Of a stretch of 64,000 bases of DNA, positions 54,940 to 64,000 are shown piece after piece. A program made the translations under genes and the position numbers. Source of the DNA: Maniola hyperantus (Eukaryota > Arthropoda > Insecta > Lepidoptera > Nymphalidae); NCBI RefSeq assembly GCF_902806685.2, contig NC_048555.1:6634001-6698000 (forward strand). The letters run 5' to 3'. The notes beneath the pieces are model-generated. The model was given only the letters and a program-made list of their open reading frames with translations. It was not told the DNA's origin and did no database searches. Every line of letters starts with the position of its first letter. The first letter of the stretch is position 1.

Positions 54940-55390
54940 ACTTCTTTGGGAGTCAGTGGTCCAAAAAAAAATTGTGACTTTTTTTTTGCAAATTAAGATT
55001 ATTTATTTATTTATTTATAGATCGTATGCACTCCGGAGATAATTATAAGCCACTTTTATTCTTGAAAATTAAAGAGTTTACACTTCATTTTTAATATGTC
55101 TTCGCGAATGAAGTCGCGGAAACCATCTATGTGGGTGTTATATCAATTTTTCCATCAGTACCAACCTACCTATAAAATTGCTTGTTTTTCGGCGAAGTGG
55201 TGATCTTGAGGATAAATCTACATATTATGTAATGTGTTTATTTTCCCAACAAGAATTCTAGCAGTTTTATAAGAAAAAATTACAACGATATCGTACTGGA
55301 GCAGGCAGCGTAGTTAATGTTTATAGAAGTCTAGACTCTTGACTCATGAATCCCCCTAGGCTCTTTATAATAATAAATCATATTGAGTAG
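54940..55390. other. Stretch with only a small family A fragment
   Basis: An inverse family A fragment (TGAAGTCGCGGAAACCATCT) ends at 55127. No gene is seen. Confidence 0.4.
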
Positions 55391-55393
55391 GTA

Positions 55394-55540
55394 TTTCGCG
55401 ACAGGTCGAGATGGCAACCGGGGTATGATGTGGGGGACGCCCCGTACACCCGCACGTCAACTGCGCTCGCCCGCAACGGGTTAACGCGGGGGCTGTGCGG
55501 AGCGTCCCCACCCCGATTGCCAGATCGACTTGTCGCGTAC
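55394..55540. mobile_element. MITE family E copy
   Basis: TTCGCGACAGGTCGAGATGGC and CAGATCGACTTGTCGCGTAC enclose the GC-rich core with GGGGGACGCCCC and GCGTCCCCACCCCGA. Confidence 0.75.
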
Positions 55541-55699
55541 TATAGGTATTTCGCTATCCAATGAGAACGGAGACGGAGGCTAGCTGCTTTTGCCCATCAA
55601 GGGCTGTAACCACAATCGCTTGATTACAAAACCTTTCATGGTTCGCTCATCGTACAGGATACAATGGTTGAATGGCCTTTAACTTGTAGCAATCGCGGT

Positions 55700-56195
55700 G
55701 ATTACTAACCAACATACAAACCTATCTACCTACTAATTTTCAAGCATGTGAATCATAAAGTCAACGAACTACCAAGTCTCAATCAAGTCTAAAATCACAG
55801 TTACATACAATTGATACAATACAATCTACATAATTAAGTAAATATATTACTTATGCCTACCTACGCTGACTGAATAATTTATTTTACTGGGTTACCTCAG
55901 TTCCGTTGTTTTCGTAATTGTTTTAAGCGATGTAGTAAAATTTTCTGAAATATAGACGTATCTCAAATATTTTGACACACTTTATACGTGGTATTTAAAG
56001 GCTACAATGACAGGTAATAATTCGGTTGTAGGTACTGTGTTACCATACATAGCTCTTAAACTACATTTAACGGCTCTAACGCTGAGTTGTTCGTAACAAA
56101 TTAAAAGTGGAGATTAAATTAATTTATTCACAAATAATATGATGTACATTAACATGCAAACTTCCACCGAAAATTAGTTTGAACGAGATCTAGTA
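55700..56195. other. Stretch without recognised features
   Basis: AT-rich DNA with no gene or clear repeat. Confidence 0.4.
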
Positions 56196-56202
56196 AGTAG
56201 TT

Positions 56203-56303
56203 TTTTATTTATCGTGCAAAATGTCGAAAAAATACGACTGTAGTACGGAACCTTCGTTGCGCGAGCCTGACTCGCACTTGGCCGGTTTTTTTTTCTCCAT
56301 CTA
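56203..56303 (+). repeat. Family G 3' end fragment
   Basis: ATCGTGCAAAATGTCGAAAA, GTAGTACGGAACC and CTCGCACTTGGCCGG, followed by a T run. Confidence 0.65.
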
Positions 56304-56330
56304 CGGTTGGATACTGTTTCATATTTTCTT

Positions 56331-56770
56331 TTTGACTTGTCTGTCTGTCAAGAAACCTACAGGGTACTTCCCGTTGACCTAGAATCATGAAATTTGGAAG
56401 GTAGGTAGATCTTATAGCTGACATTTGGGGAAAAATCTGAAAACCGTGAATTAAGGGTTAGATCACACAAAAAAAATTAAATTGTGGTCATGAACTAATA
56501 ATTAGTATTTTCAACTTTCGAAGTGAGTGACTATATCAAGTGGGGTATCATATGAAAGGTCTTCACCTGTTCATTCTAAAACAGATTTTTATTTATTTTT
56601 ATGCATCATTGTTTTTAAATTATCGTGCAAAATTCTAATTCTAAATCTAGAATGGAAATCACTCACGGTAGTTTAAATGCTAAAATATCGTGCAAAATGT
56701 CGAAAAAATACGACTGTAGTACGGAACCCTCATTGCGCGAGCCTGACTCGCACTTGGCCGGTTTTTTATC
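56331..56770 (+). repeat. Family G copy
   Basis: TTGTCTGTCTGTCAAGAAACC, GGTACTTCCCGTTGACCTAG, ATCAAGTGGGGTATCATATG and a 3' end CTCGCACTTGGCCGG. A short insert at about 56633-56690 splits a repeated ATCGTGCAAAAT. Confidence 0.7.
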
Positions 56771-57134
56771 TTCTTGTGCGTGTGCCCACATCGCTGATTA
56801 GTGCATTACGACTTACGATAGAAGTTAGAACTCGCAATATATGTAACAGTACATAGCACATTTGCATTGTAACCGATTGAGACAAAGAGTGGAGCGCGTC
56901 ATCCTGGATTGAACTATCTATACAGAGTACCTACTTATCAGTTATTTATTAAACTCGGGAATACCCTCGAACATTGGCACTGATCGGCCTTGGGGTAATT
57001 AACCTTAATCGCGTCGAGCTGCGTCGTGGTGGTCATTTTGAACTTGTGCTACATTCACACACCTCTTTAAATAGCTTCAGAAATCGTTTTCGTCTCTGCA
57101 CCCTCGCCCGTGCCAAAATTACAATCGTATCATT

Positions 57135-57272
57135 TCTTGAACACCACGTGGTGGCGATTTTAGGAACGGCTTTCCGAACCAGTGGTAAATTAAAACTACC
57201 TGACTATTCATACCTAAGTACTTGTAAAAAGTTTAGATGAATAAAAAAACATTCTATTCTATTCTATTCTAA
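57135..57272 (+). repeat. LINE 3' end with (ATTCT)n tail
   Basis: Same 3' end as 14371-14518: CGAACCAGTGGTAAATTAAA, CTACCTGACTATTCATACC, then ATTCTATTCTATTCT. Confidence 0.6.
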
Positions 57273-57877
57273 ACCGAAGTTGACGTACATCGTTGCGTTG
57301 AATTATTTGGTCGAAACTTATTGTTCGGTCATGCGCACCGCTTCGCCTTCGTTTTCACGTTTATTGTGTTGGATTAACTCATCACTCATCAGCCATCATC
57401 CATCCACTAGTCTGGTTGCAGCCACTGCTGGATAGTGTTACTGCCAAATGCGGCGTTCTGCCTTCCTCATCCACCCAATTTCCGCCACGTTTTTGCAATT
57501 GCTGGTCACCTGGGCTGCCAGTGATCTCCGTGTTTTCCTTTTGTCTCCACTCCAGAACAACAGAGAGAGAGAGAGAGAGGCATAAGAACTCATGTAGGTA
57601 TAACTAAAGAAGAAGCACAGTCATGATTGCAGAAATACTTATTCTTCGGTTGACCGCCGAGCTTCAGTTTAAAGATGGCCCCACATGATGATTTCAGACC
57701 GTCAACTAATACAGAATGCTCTTACTCATACCTTCGTATCTAATAACTCCTATATCTTTGGTATCACAATTTTTTGTTGCATTCCCTCTAGCGGACGTCT
57801 TGTGTGGTGTACCATAACTTCAGCCGTGTACCTACTTAATAAAAGCCATTTGAAAGGTAGATAGATATACCCCTATA

Positions 57878-58034
57878 GTACGCGACAGGTCGAGGTGGCT
57901 ATCGGGGTGGGGACGCCCCCGCACACCCACACAGCCCCCGCGCTGACCCGGTGCGGGACAGCCCGGATGTTGTGCGGGTCTGCGGGGCGTCCTCCCGCCT
58001 CATACCCCGATTGTAATCTCGACCTGTCGCGTAC
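57878..58034. mobile_element. MITE family E copy
   Basis: GTACGCGACAGGTCGAGGTGG and ATCTCGACCTGTCGCGTAC, with the core GGGGACGCCCCCGCACACCC and its inverse. Confidence 0.8.
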
Positions 58035-58376
58035 TTTACCTGTGAAGATACCGTCTTTTATAAAGTACGGACACAAGTCGACCCTTGAGTATCGTACGCC
58101 TTTATGCTTCGGTAAAACCGCTTCTCTCCCACTTGACATACAAAGAGAGCAAAGAGGCTTTTTATGTAAACTTTTCTATTTTAACAGATTTTAATTTGAT
58201 GTTAGTTTAAATAACTGGCCAAGCGCGTGTCAAAAGGCTCAAAACTCGCATAAAGTAAGGTTCCTTTATAGTCAAGCTTATAAAAACCTCGTCTAAAAAT
58301 CTGGAACGTGGATTTAGGGGTCATTTAGAGCTCTCTGACATCCTAGTCTTTCCACCCGAGCTCTTTGAGCATGCGT

Positions 58377-58504
58377 GCGAGGGATGTGTATGAAACCCAT
58401 CCATAGAATCGCTTGATTTTCATACGACTCAAGCTGTAATGGAACGTGTAAGATGCTATGAAAATGAAGTAATGCTATTGGTTTCATACACAACCCTTGC
58501 TCGC
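58377..58504. repeat. Small inverted-repeat element
   Basis: GCGAGGGATGTGTATGAAACC and GGTTTCATACACAACCCTTG are inverted arms around a 75-bp interior. Confidence 0.5.
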
Positions 58505-59159
58505 TACTCAGTCGCGTATATTCTTGGTGATTAGTGAAAAGGCAGCCTAAATGCCGCTTTTCAATCGCGTGCGAATCGCGGCGCGAAAACACAGTGCGAA
58601 ATGTGGAAGGCTTGTTTCGCGCCGTTCACGGGTTTTCGTGCAAAGCGTGAGCTTTCGTGAATGAATGAATAAATCGAAAACCACATTAGTAAGGTCCTGC
58701 GTGCGTCATGTAACCTTCAGTCAGCCCATGATCGTGTCTCCAAGGTTCATTGCTTCTCAAAATATTCTGCGCCACGTCAGTTCCGCAATACGCACATTTC
58801 CTTTTAACACTTCCGCCAATTTATTTTCAAAGTAACAAGTTTTTTAGGTACCCACGACGGAACGGAGATCTTAATATATGCGTTTGTAGTTTGTACGTTT
58901 TTTGACCATTTTCCGGAAATTATTGGGACGCTTTTTGACGCAGTTTTTGTATTAAGTACATGTATTATAAATATCACTTCTAGGTAGGTTGTTGATAGGG
59001 CGCTCTGAATTTGCACAAAAAATAACAGCTATCATTTTGTATGGCACACCTCTTCCAGCGTACCTATTTGTATAGTCCATTTCGATAAATTGGCTGGATC
59101 GAAAAACTTGACAGATGTACATATTATAGGTATCATGTAGGTTTGAAAATGAAAATGAT

Positions 59160-59262
59160 TTTTTTTATTCAACTAAACTTTTACAAGCATTTTTGAATCG
59201 TCAGCGGCATCTACCACTGGTTCGGATTTTCGGAATGCCTTTTCTACCGAGAAGATTTATTT
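59160..59262 (-). repeat. LINE 3' end (inverse)
   Basis: TTTTATTCAACTAAACTTTTAC followed by CATCTACCACTGGTTCGG is the inverse of the 14371 and 57135 family. Confidence 0.5.
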
Positions 59263-59454
59263 CTTTCTTTTTCTTTCATTTTCTTAATAATGGCAACCAA
59301 GAAATGATTTTCAGATATTCCACACGAGTCACGCCAGGGTGGGTCTTCATCATTTTATAATCAATCAGTGGTAATAATTTGATTTGGGTTCAGTGTGGTT
59401 CTCTTTCTTAAACCTTATCTGATTTCTGAATCCTTCAATATAGCAGTCAGCTCT

Positions 59455-59665
59455 CGGCAAGCGTGAGTGAGTATCTGATAGTCTGATTCTCTTTCTTAAA
59501 TCTTATTATTATGATTAGTGATTGTCTTAATATGTCAGCCACACAGATATGGATATATAGCTGATCAGCCATTTCTCGGCAAGCATGAGTGAGTAGTCTG
59601 AACTCTGATTGGCTCATTGGCAGTTATGAATAATAATAATATGTCAGTTGCATTGTCTTGAAATA
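59455..59665 (+). repeat. Diverged tandem duplication (about 125 bp)
   Basis: CTCGGCAAGCGTGAGTGAGTA recurs as CTCGGCAAGCATGAGTGAGTA, each followed by a TCTGAT and TATGTCAG block. Confidence 0.55.
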
Positions 59666-60026
59666 AAACTCGATTTGGAGGTCAGCACGCGCTTTCTTTG
59701 TGAGGAAGCTCTGGGTGAATTGCCGTAGTATTTTTAGCTGAGGGCGACGCACCGACCAACTCACTTTATGCTCAATCATCTCGTAATAAACGTTGTTAAA
59801 TGTTAACTAACAGATCATTACCCAGCATCAAATTGATAGGGCTGGAAAAGAATTAACTAATTAGTGATCAAAAAGTCAACGCAAATATAGATTGACATTT
59901 ACTGAAGATTTCTTTACAGATATCGATTAAAGTGAGTAAATAAAGTGACTAAGTAGGTATAGGTATAGGTAGGTACATATTGTTATTCGTTGTAATATAC
60001 TACAACTACTACTACTATCCTGTATG

Positions 60027-60094
60027 TATAGGTAGGTACATATTGTTATTCGTTGTAATATACTACAACGAATAACAATATGTACCTACCTATA
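60027..60094. repeat. Perfect 31-bp inverted repeat, 6-base loop
   Basis: The left arm (TATAGGTAGGTACATATTGT...) at 60027-60057 is the exact inverse of 60064-60094. A direct copy of the arm also lies about 67 bp upstream (59960-59990). Confidence 0.9.
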
Positions 60095-60363
60095 TTAGGT
60101 TCCTATATTGAAACTTCGTTGTAAGTAGGGTAGTGGGTCGCACATTAAACAGATTTTCAATTTGGGTTGAATCCGAACAGTTACTTTTATCAAACCACAG
60201 TCTAAACCGACCGCTGCGGTTATACCTAGTCGTAGGTATACCAAATACCTAGTGATGCCTAAATGCAAAACAAGACCCAAGGCCCAGCTAGCGTTTGGTG
60301 TTGACCCTTGCATCCGAATTGATCTTGGCCTTGGTTTTCTTATATATATATCTTCTGCTATAA

Positions 60364-60660
60364 GCTGTGATAGCCTAGTGGTTAGGACGTCCGCCTTCTA
60401 ATCGGAGGTCGGGGGTTCGATCCCGGGCACGCACCTCTAATTTTTCGGAGATATGTGCGTTTTAATTAATTAAGTATCACTGAAGGAAAACATCGTGAGG
60501 AAACCTGCATGCCTGAGAGTTCTCCATAATGTTCTCAAAGGTGTGTGAAGTCTACCAATCCGCACATGTCCAGCGTGGTAGACTATGGCCAAAACCCTTC
60601 TCAATCTTAGAGGAGACCCGTGCTCTGTAGAGAGCCGGCGATGGGTTGATCATGATGATA
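60364..60660 (+). mobile_element. tRNA-derived SINE S1, full-length reference copy
   Basis: The head GTGATAGCCTAGTGGTTAGG is an A box and GGTTCGATCCC a canonical B box. The body runs through CGTGAGGAAACCTGCATGCC, GTGTGTGAAGTCTACC and GAGAGCCGGCGATGGGTTGA to a (ATGATG) tail. Confidence 0.85.
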
Positions 60661-61074
60661 TATCTTCTAGTTTTTTTTAAATTTCGTGGGAACTCTTTGA
60701 TTTTCCAGAATAAAAATTAGCCTATGTCCTTCCCCGGGGTGTAAGCTAACTCTGTACCGAATTTAGTCATGATCTGTTAAACTGTTGGGCCGCGAACAGC
60801 TAGCAGACAGACAGATAGACACACTCTTGCATTTATAATAGGTACTAGATGATACCCGCGACTTCGTCTGCGTGGATTTAGGTTTTTAAAAATCCCATGG
60901 GAACTCTTTGATTTTCCGGGATAAAAAGTAGCCTATGTCCGTCCCCGGGATGCAAGCTATTTCTGTACTAAATTTCGTCAAAATCGGTTGAACGGTTGGG
61001 CCGTGAAAGGCTAGCAGACAGACAGACAGACACACTTTCGCATTTATAATTTATAATAGGTATTAGTATGGATT
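60661..61074 (+). repeat. Two adjacent family A copies
   Basis: The first (60661-60845) ends in TTTATAATAGGT and runs directly into the second (60846-61074), which begins ACTAGATGATACCCGCGAC and ends TAGTATGGA. Confidence 0.75.
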
Positions 61075-61273
61075 ATTAAAAGGTAAAGCTTGTAAGTTTG
61101 TTTGTAGGAGATAATCTCTGGAACTACTAAAATGATTTTAAAAATTCTTTCACCAGTAGAAAGCTACATTCTTTCTGAGTGACAGGCTATATTTTATTTC
61201 TAAAAAGTTAGAGATCCCCAAAAAAATTGTAATAATAATAAGATACCCGTGCGAAGCCGGGGCGGGTCGCTAA
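61062..61273 (-). repeat. Family D copy
   Basis: Minus strand GCGACCCGCCCCGGCTTCGC, then CCAGAGATTATCTCC. Same orientation as 44583-44792. Confidence 0.6.
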
Positions 61274-61320
61274 TCTAAATCCGTGATTACCTCTGACTAC
61301 TGGTAGTTAGTTAGGCGAAA

Positions 61321-61490
61321 ACTATAGTTCCTGTATGTATAGTTGCCTAGACAGGTTTGTATCTCCTTACACAGGACCGTTAGCAACCTAGCAGTTTGGT
61401 TACTTTCACTGCGCCTTTGTTTCGCACCTAACCGTATATCTGTTTCTTAAAAGTGTGTCACCTAGGTTGCTAACGTTCAGAAACTATAAT
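61321..61490. repeat. Inverted-repeat element (GTTAGCAACCTAG)
   Basis: CGTTAGCAACCTAG (about 61377) pairs with CTAGGTTGCTAACG (about 61463). The outer TATAGTTCCTG pairs weakly with CAGAAACTATA. Confidence 0.5.
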
Positions 61491-61548
61491 ATAGAAAACA
61501 AAATGTTGCGAACAGCGAATATGTTTATAAAATAAAATAAAATAAAAA

Positions 61549-61620
61549 TAAAAATCTTTTTTATTCGAATAAACTTTTACAAGTACTTACGAATAGTCGG
61601 ATGCATCTACCACTGGTATA
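61549..61620 (-). repeat. LINE 3' end fragment (inverse)
   Basis: TTTTATTCGAATAAACTTTTAC followed by GGATGCATCTACCACTGG, as at 59160. Confidence 0.45.
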
Positions 61621-61833
61621 AGTATATGTTAATCGAAACTAATATAAAAATAGGAAAGATTTGTCTGTTTTTTGCAATGGCTCAAAAACTACTAAATAAT
61701 GTTGAATTAAGTCGGGAAAAATCGTCTCATATTTGGTCATTTCAAGTATTTAATTTAAACCAAAATTGCCCTTTGTATAATTTAATTTAGAATGATATCA
61801 TAGGAGATATCACAAAATCAAAATAGTGGCGAC

Positions 61834-62095
61834 ATGGCGACGGCAGTCCGTGTATGCAGCGCGGTGACTGCATCGCATTGTAGGTACGATTTTCCCGATA
61901 GTTTATTTTATGGGAATTGGGATAAATGCACCATGAACCAAAGAGCACATGTAGAAGCTGTGAACAGAACCTTAAAGGATCTCAGAAACTCCGCTGCCGT
62001 CATGGGTGGGATTACTTACTTTTGTATTTTCTGAAGATTTCCGAAAGGTACTCCCCGTTGTTAACAGAGGAACGCGTGCAGATAATATTATCACT
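61834..62095 (+). pseudogene. Helitron helicase (Pif1-type) remnant
   Basis: One frame gives WDKCTMNQRAHVEAVNRTLK, then DLRNSAAVMGG, matching the region before and around the Walker B motif (W-DECTM) of Helitron Pif1-like helicases. After a stop near 62032, another phase continues EDFRKVLPVVNRGTRAD, which corresponds to the GDFRQ-LPVV motif that comes next in the family. So the helicase is interrupted by a frameshift or small deletion. The Walker A lysine region, the Rep domain and the Helitron ends are not seen nearby. Helitrons move by rolling-circle transposition, and this copy is a decayed internal fragment. The ATG at 61834 is probably not a natural start. Confidence 0.7.
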
Positions 62096-62300
62096 TTAAG
62101 GCCCAAGACACGGGTCTGCCCGCTAATGAGACAAAGTAGACTTATGGCATTCAAATTCCTTCCCTAGCAATATCATCTTCAAAGGTTTATACAAAAATCT
62201 TTACTTGAAAGTGTCCAGTTTAAGAAAGTAGTCAAAATAATGACTAATTTGTGAGTAGCTCACGTCAAAATTCATTATTTTGACTAATTATATATACCTA

Positions 62301-62452
62301 CAGTACGCGACAGGTCGAGGGGTGGGGACGCCCCGCACACCCACACAGCCCCCGCGCTAACCCGATGTGGGATAGCGCGGGTGACGTGCAGGTGTGCGGG
62401 GCATCGTCCCTCCGCCTCATACCCCGATTACCATCTCAACCAGTCGCGTACT
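62301..62452. mobile_element. MITE family E copy
   Basis: CAGTACGCGACAGGTCGAGG and CTCAACCAGTCGCGTAC, with the GC-rich core GGGGACGCCCCGCACACCC. Confidence 0.75.
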
Positions 62453-62459
62453 TTACCTA

Positions 62460-64000
62460 TGTTATCCTCATCAGAAAAGAAATTTCTAACAAAGCAATTC
62501 TTGCATCCATTTACCTACTTCCTGTATTGTTGAGCAATGTCGTTAAATTGCACAATCGAGTTTTGTCATTCTTGAATCTTGCCTCTTTGTTCTGATCGAT
62601 TCTTTTGTACTCATAGTATTTAACTATTAAATGGCTATAAAAACGGCCAGTTTGATGCTAAAGCAGTTGCGTGTATTTTTCGATCAAGATTGATAAAAAA
62701 CTAACCAATCAACGAAGCCAGGAGTTTATATATCATCTAACTCGTCTAACTCTAATGATGCTCTAAATATAATAGCTTTAATATCGCTAAAACCTAAAGG
62801 AATTGTATGTTTAGTTAGTTATTCTGAATAACAATACCTTAGTATATGTATGTATTTGCCATTCAAAATTAAATGTCTTATTACTACAGCCTTGGGAGTT
62901 AAATTCACGGCCAGCCATAAGCCAATAAAGTCTGGCTAGACTAGCGACGAGGTACACCAATATATAAAAGCGAATAAACTAAGAGAAGTGTATGCATACT
63001 CTAGAACAGACTAATTCTATATCAATGAGATCGGATGAATGACTTTTATAAAAAGCCGATCAACTAACGAAGATAATAAATGTTTGATAGATGAAGTTAC
63101 ACTGGATGAAGATAAAAATAACTGATAAGAAATGTAAAATAAAACCTGATATACGAGAAAAAAAAGCGTCTACTCTGTAGAAGAATAAAATAACTAAAAA
63201 CTGTGAAATTATTGGTAGTAATGGCAAAGGTTTTTATGAACAAAACAAATTATTTCGTAAGCCATAAGCCCATAAAGAAAGCGTACATATGCGTCGATAA
63301 CACATTATCTTTTATTAGCAATACATTATTTGTCTATGCTCCTATTTCATTATTAACAAACACAGACTCTTCTTTCTAATACAAGCAAAATATTTCATTA
63401 GTTACCCCTTATCGGTTATTAACACTTGCTACAATATTTCTATGCTCCTCACTATTTGCGTATAAATTAATATGACTAATAATTTTTCAGCCGACACTAA
63501 TATTTAATCGGTTAAACCTTTTCCGTGAGTCTAATGTATTTGGATGGCTTACGTAGACAGGAAACTGGCGAACCACACACATAATACCGGCTAAGTACAC
63601 GTCGGACACGCATTAATGGACGTGATAAATAAATAATATTAAGTTCCGCAGCCTCAACAGAAACAATAAATAAAACTAGATAAGTAAGCAGTTACATTGA
63701 AAATCTTACAAAATTGGAATTATAACATATTGTGCTTGCAATAAGGAAATATCATGGATGATAAATAGAGATGACAGATTAATGGCAAAATGACTGTGAA
63801 TGTGTCATATTAGGTTGAAATGTTGTATCTTCAAAGATCGAGAATCCAAGTCCCAACTGGGGATTACTGTTCTGTGCCCCCAAGCTGAAAGCTGCAATTA
63901 AACTTGAAGTAGATTTTTGAAGTAATTTAGGGTGAGGATAAAAGGGTGGAGGGAGTGCAAAGCTAGAGAAGGGTGTAAAAACATACGTCTAAGCGGACCC
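62460..64000. other. Right end of window, no recognised genes
   Basis: AT-rich, presumably still intron 2 of the UBE2R-type gene. The third exon of that gene was looked for and not seen. Confidence 0.4.

Noticed and set aside
58314..58592. 92-codon minus-strand frame.
   Set aside because: It covers the inverted-repeat element at 58377-58504 and has no domain.
60364..60440. tRNA-like sequence with good A and B boxes.
   Set aside because: It continues into a dispersed SINE body with many copies, so it is a SINE head and not a functional tRNA gene. The same applies to 36470-36532, 49613-49680 and 11573-11640.

Overview
The window is insect nuclear DNA, most probably from a moth or butterfly. 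It is AT-rich with long introns. It is crowded with short elements of a kind typical of Lepidoptera: tRNA-derived SINEs, palindromic MITEs, and a repeat family starting GATGCCCGCGACTTCGTCC. The species cannot be told from the sequence.

Two host genes are supported, arranged head to head. The left gene is on the minus strand, from about 36.0 kb to beyond base 1. Four exons can be joined: 35776-33059, 32973-32714, 2777-1213 and 1102-1 (open at the edge). All three junctions have consensus splice sites and keep one reading frame of about 1,881 residues. The first exon encodes a Ser/Thr-rich region. The exon 2/3 junction creates CICEICTCGRHRC, the cysteine signature of SAXO (FAM154/MAP6-related) microtubule proteins. 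About 24 copies of a 29-residue repeat (DNLKPEGDF...WRPAERP) follow. The gene therefore looks like a giant, repeat-expanded SAXO-type microtubule protein. A roughly 30 kb intron separates its N-terminal exons from the repeat exons.

The right gene, on the plus strand, starts at 43706. Its first two exons (43706-43885 and 50424-50510) encode the N-terminal 89 residues of a CDC34/UBE2R-type ubiquitin-conjugating enzyme. The exon with the catalytic cysteine was not found and presumably lies beyond base 64000.

Most of the rest is mobile DNA. Clearest are: (1) a 1.9 kb P-superfamily transposon at 40150-42082, with 28-bp inverted ends, an 8-bp target duplication and a broken THAP-domain gene, nested in an older repeat; (2) a 1.77 kb transposon at 12048-13821 with 36-bp perfect inverted ends and a cysteine-rich protein fragment; (3) a Helitron helicase relic near 61.9 kb; (4) a MADF-domain fragment inside a short inverted-repeat element near 3 kb; (5) several MITE families, some with clean TA or TTA/TAA target duplications; (6) three tRNA-derived SINE families; and (7) tandem duplications at 48.0-48.6 and 52.3-53.1 kb. 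The two genes share no evident pathway. I saw no tRNA, rRNA or CRISPR locus.
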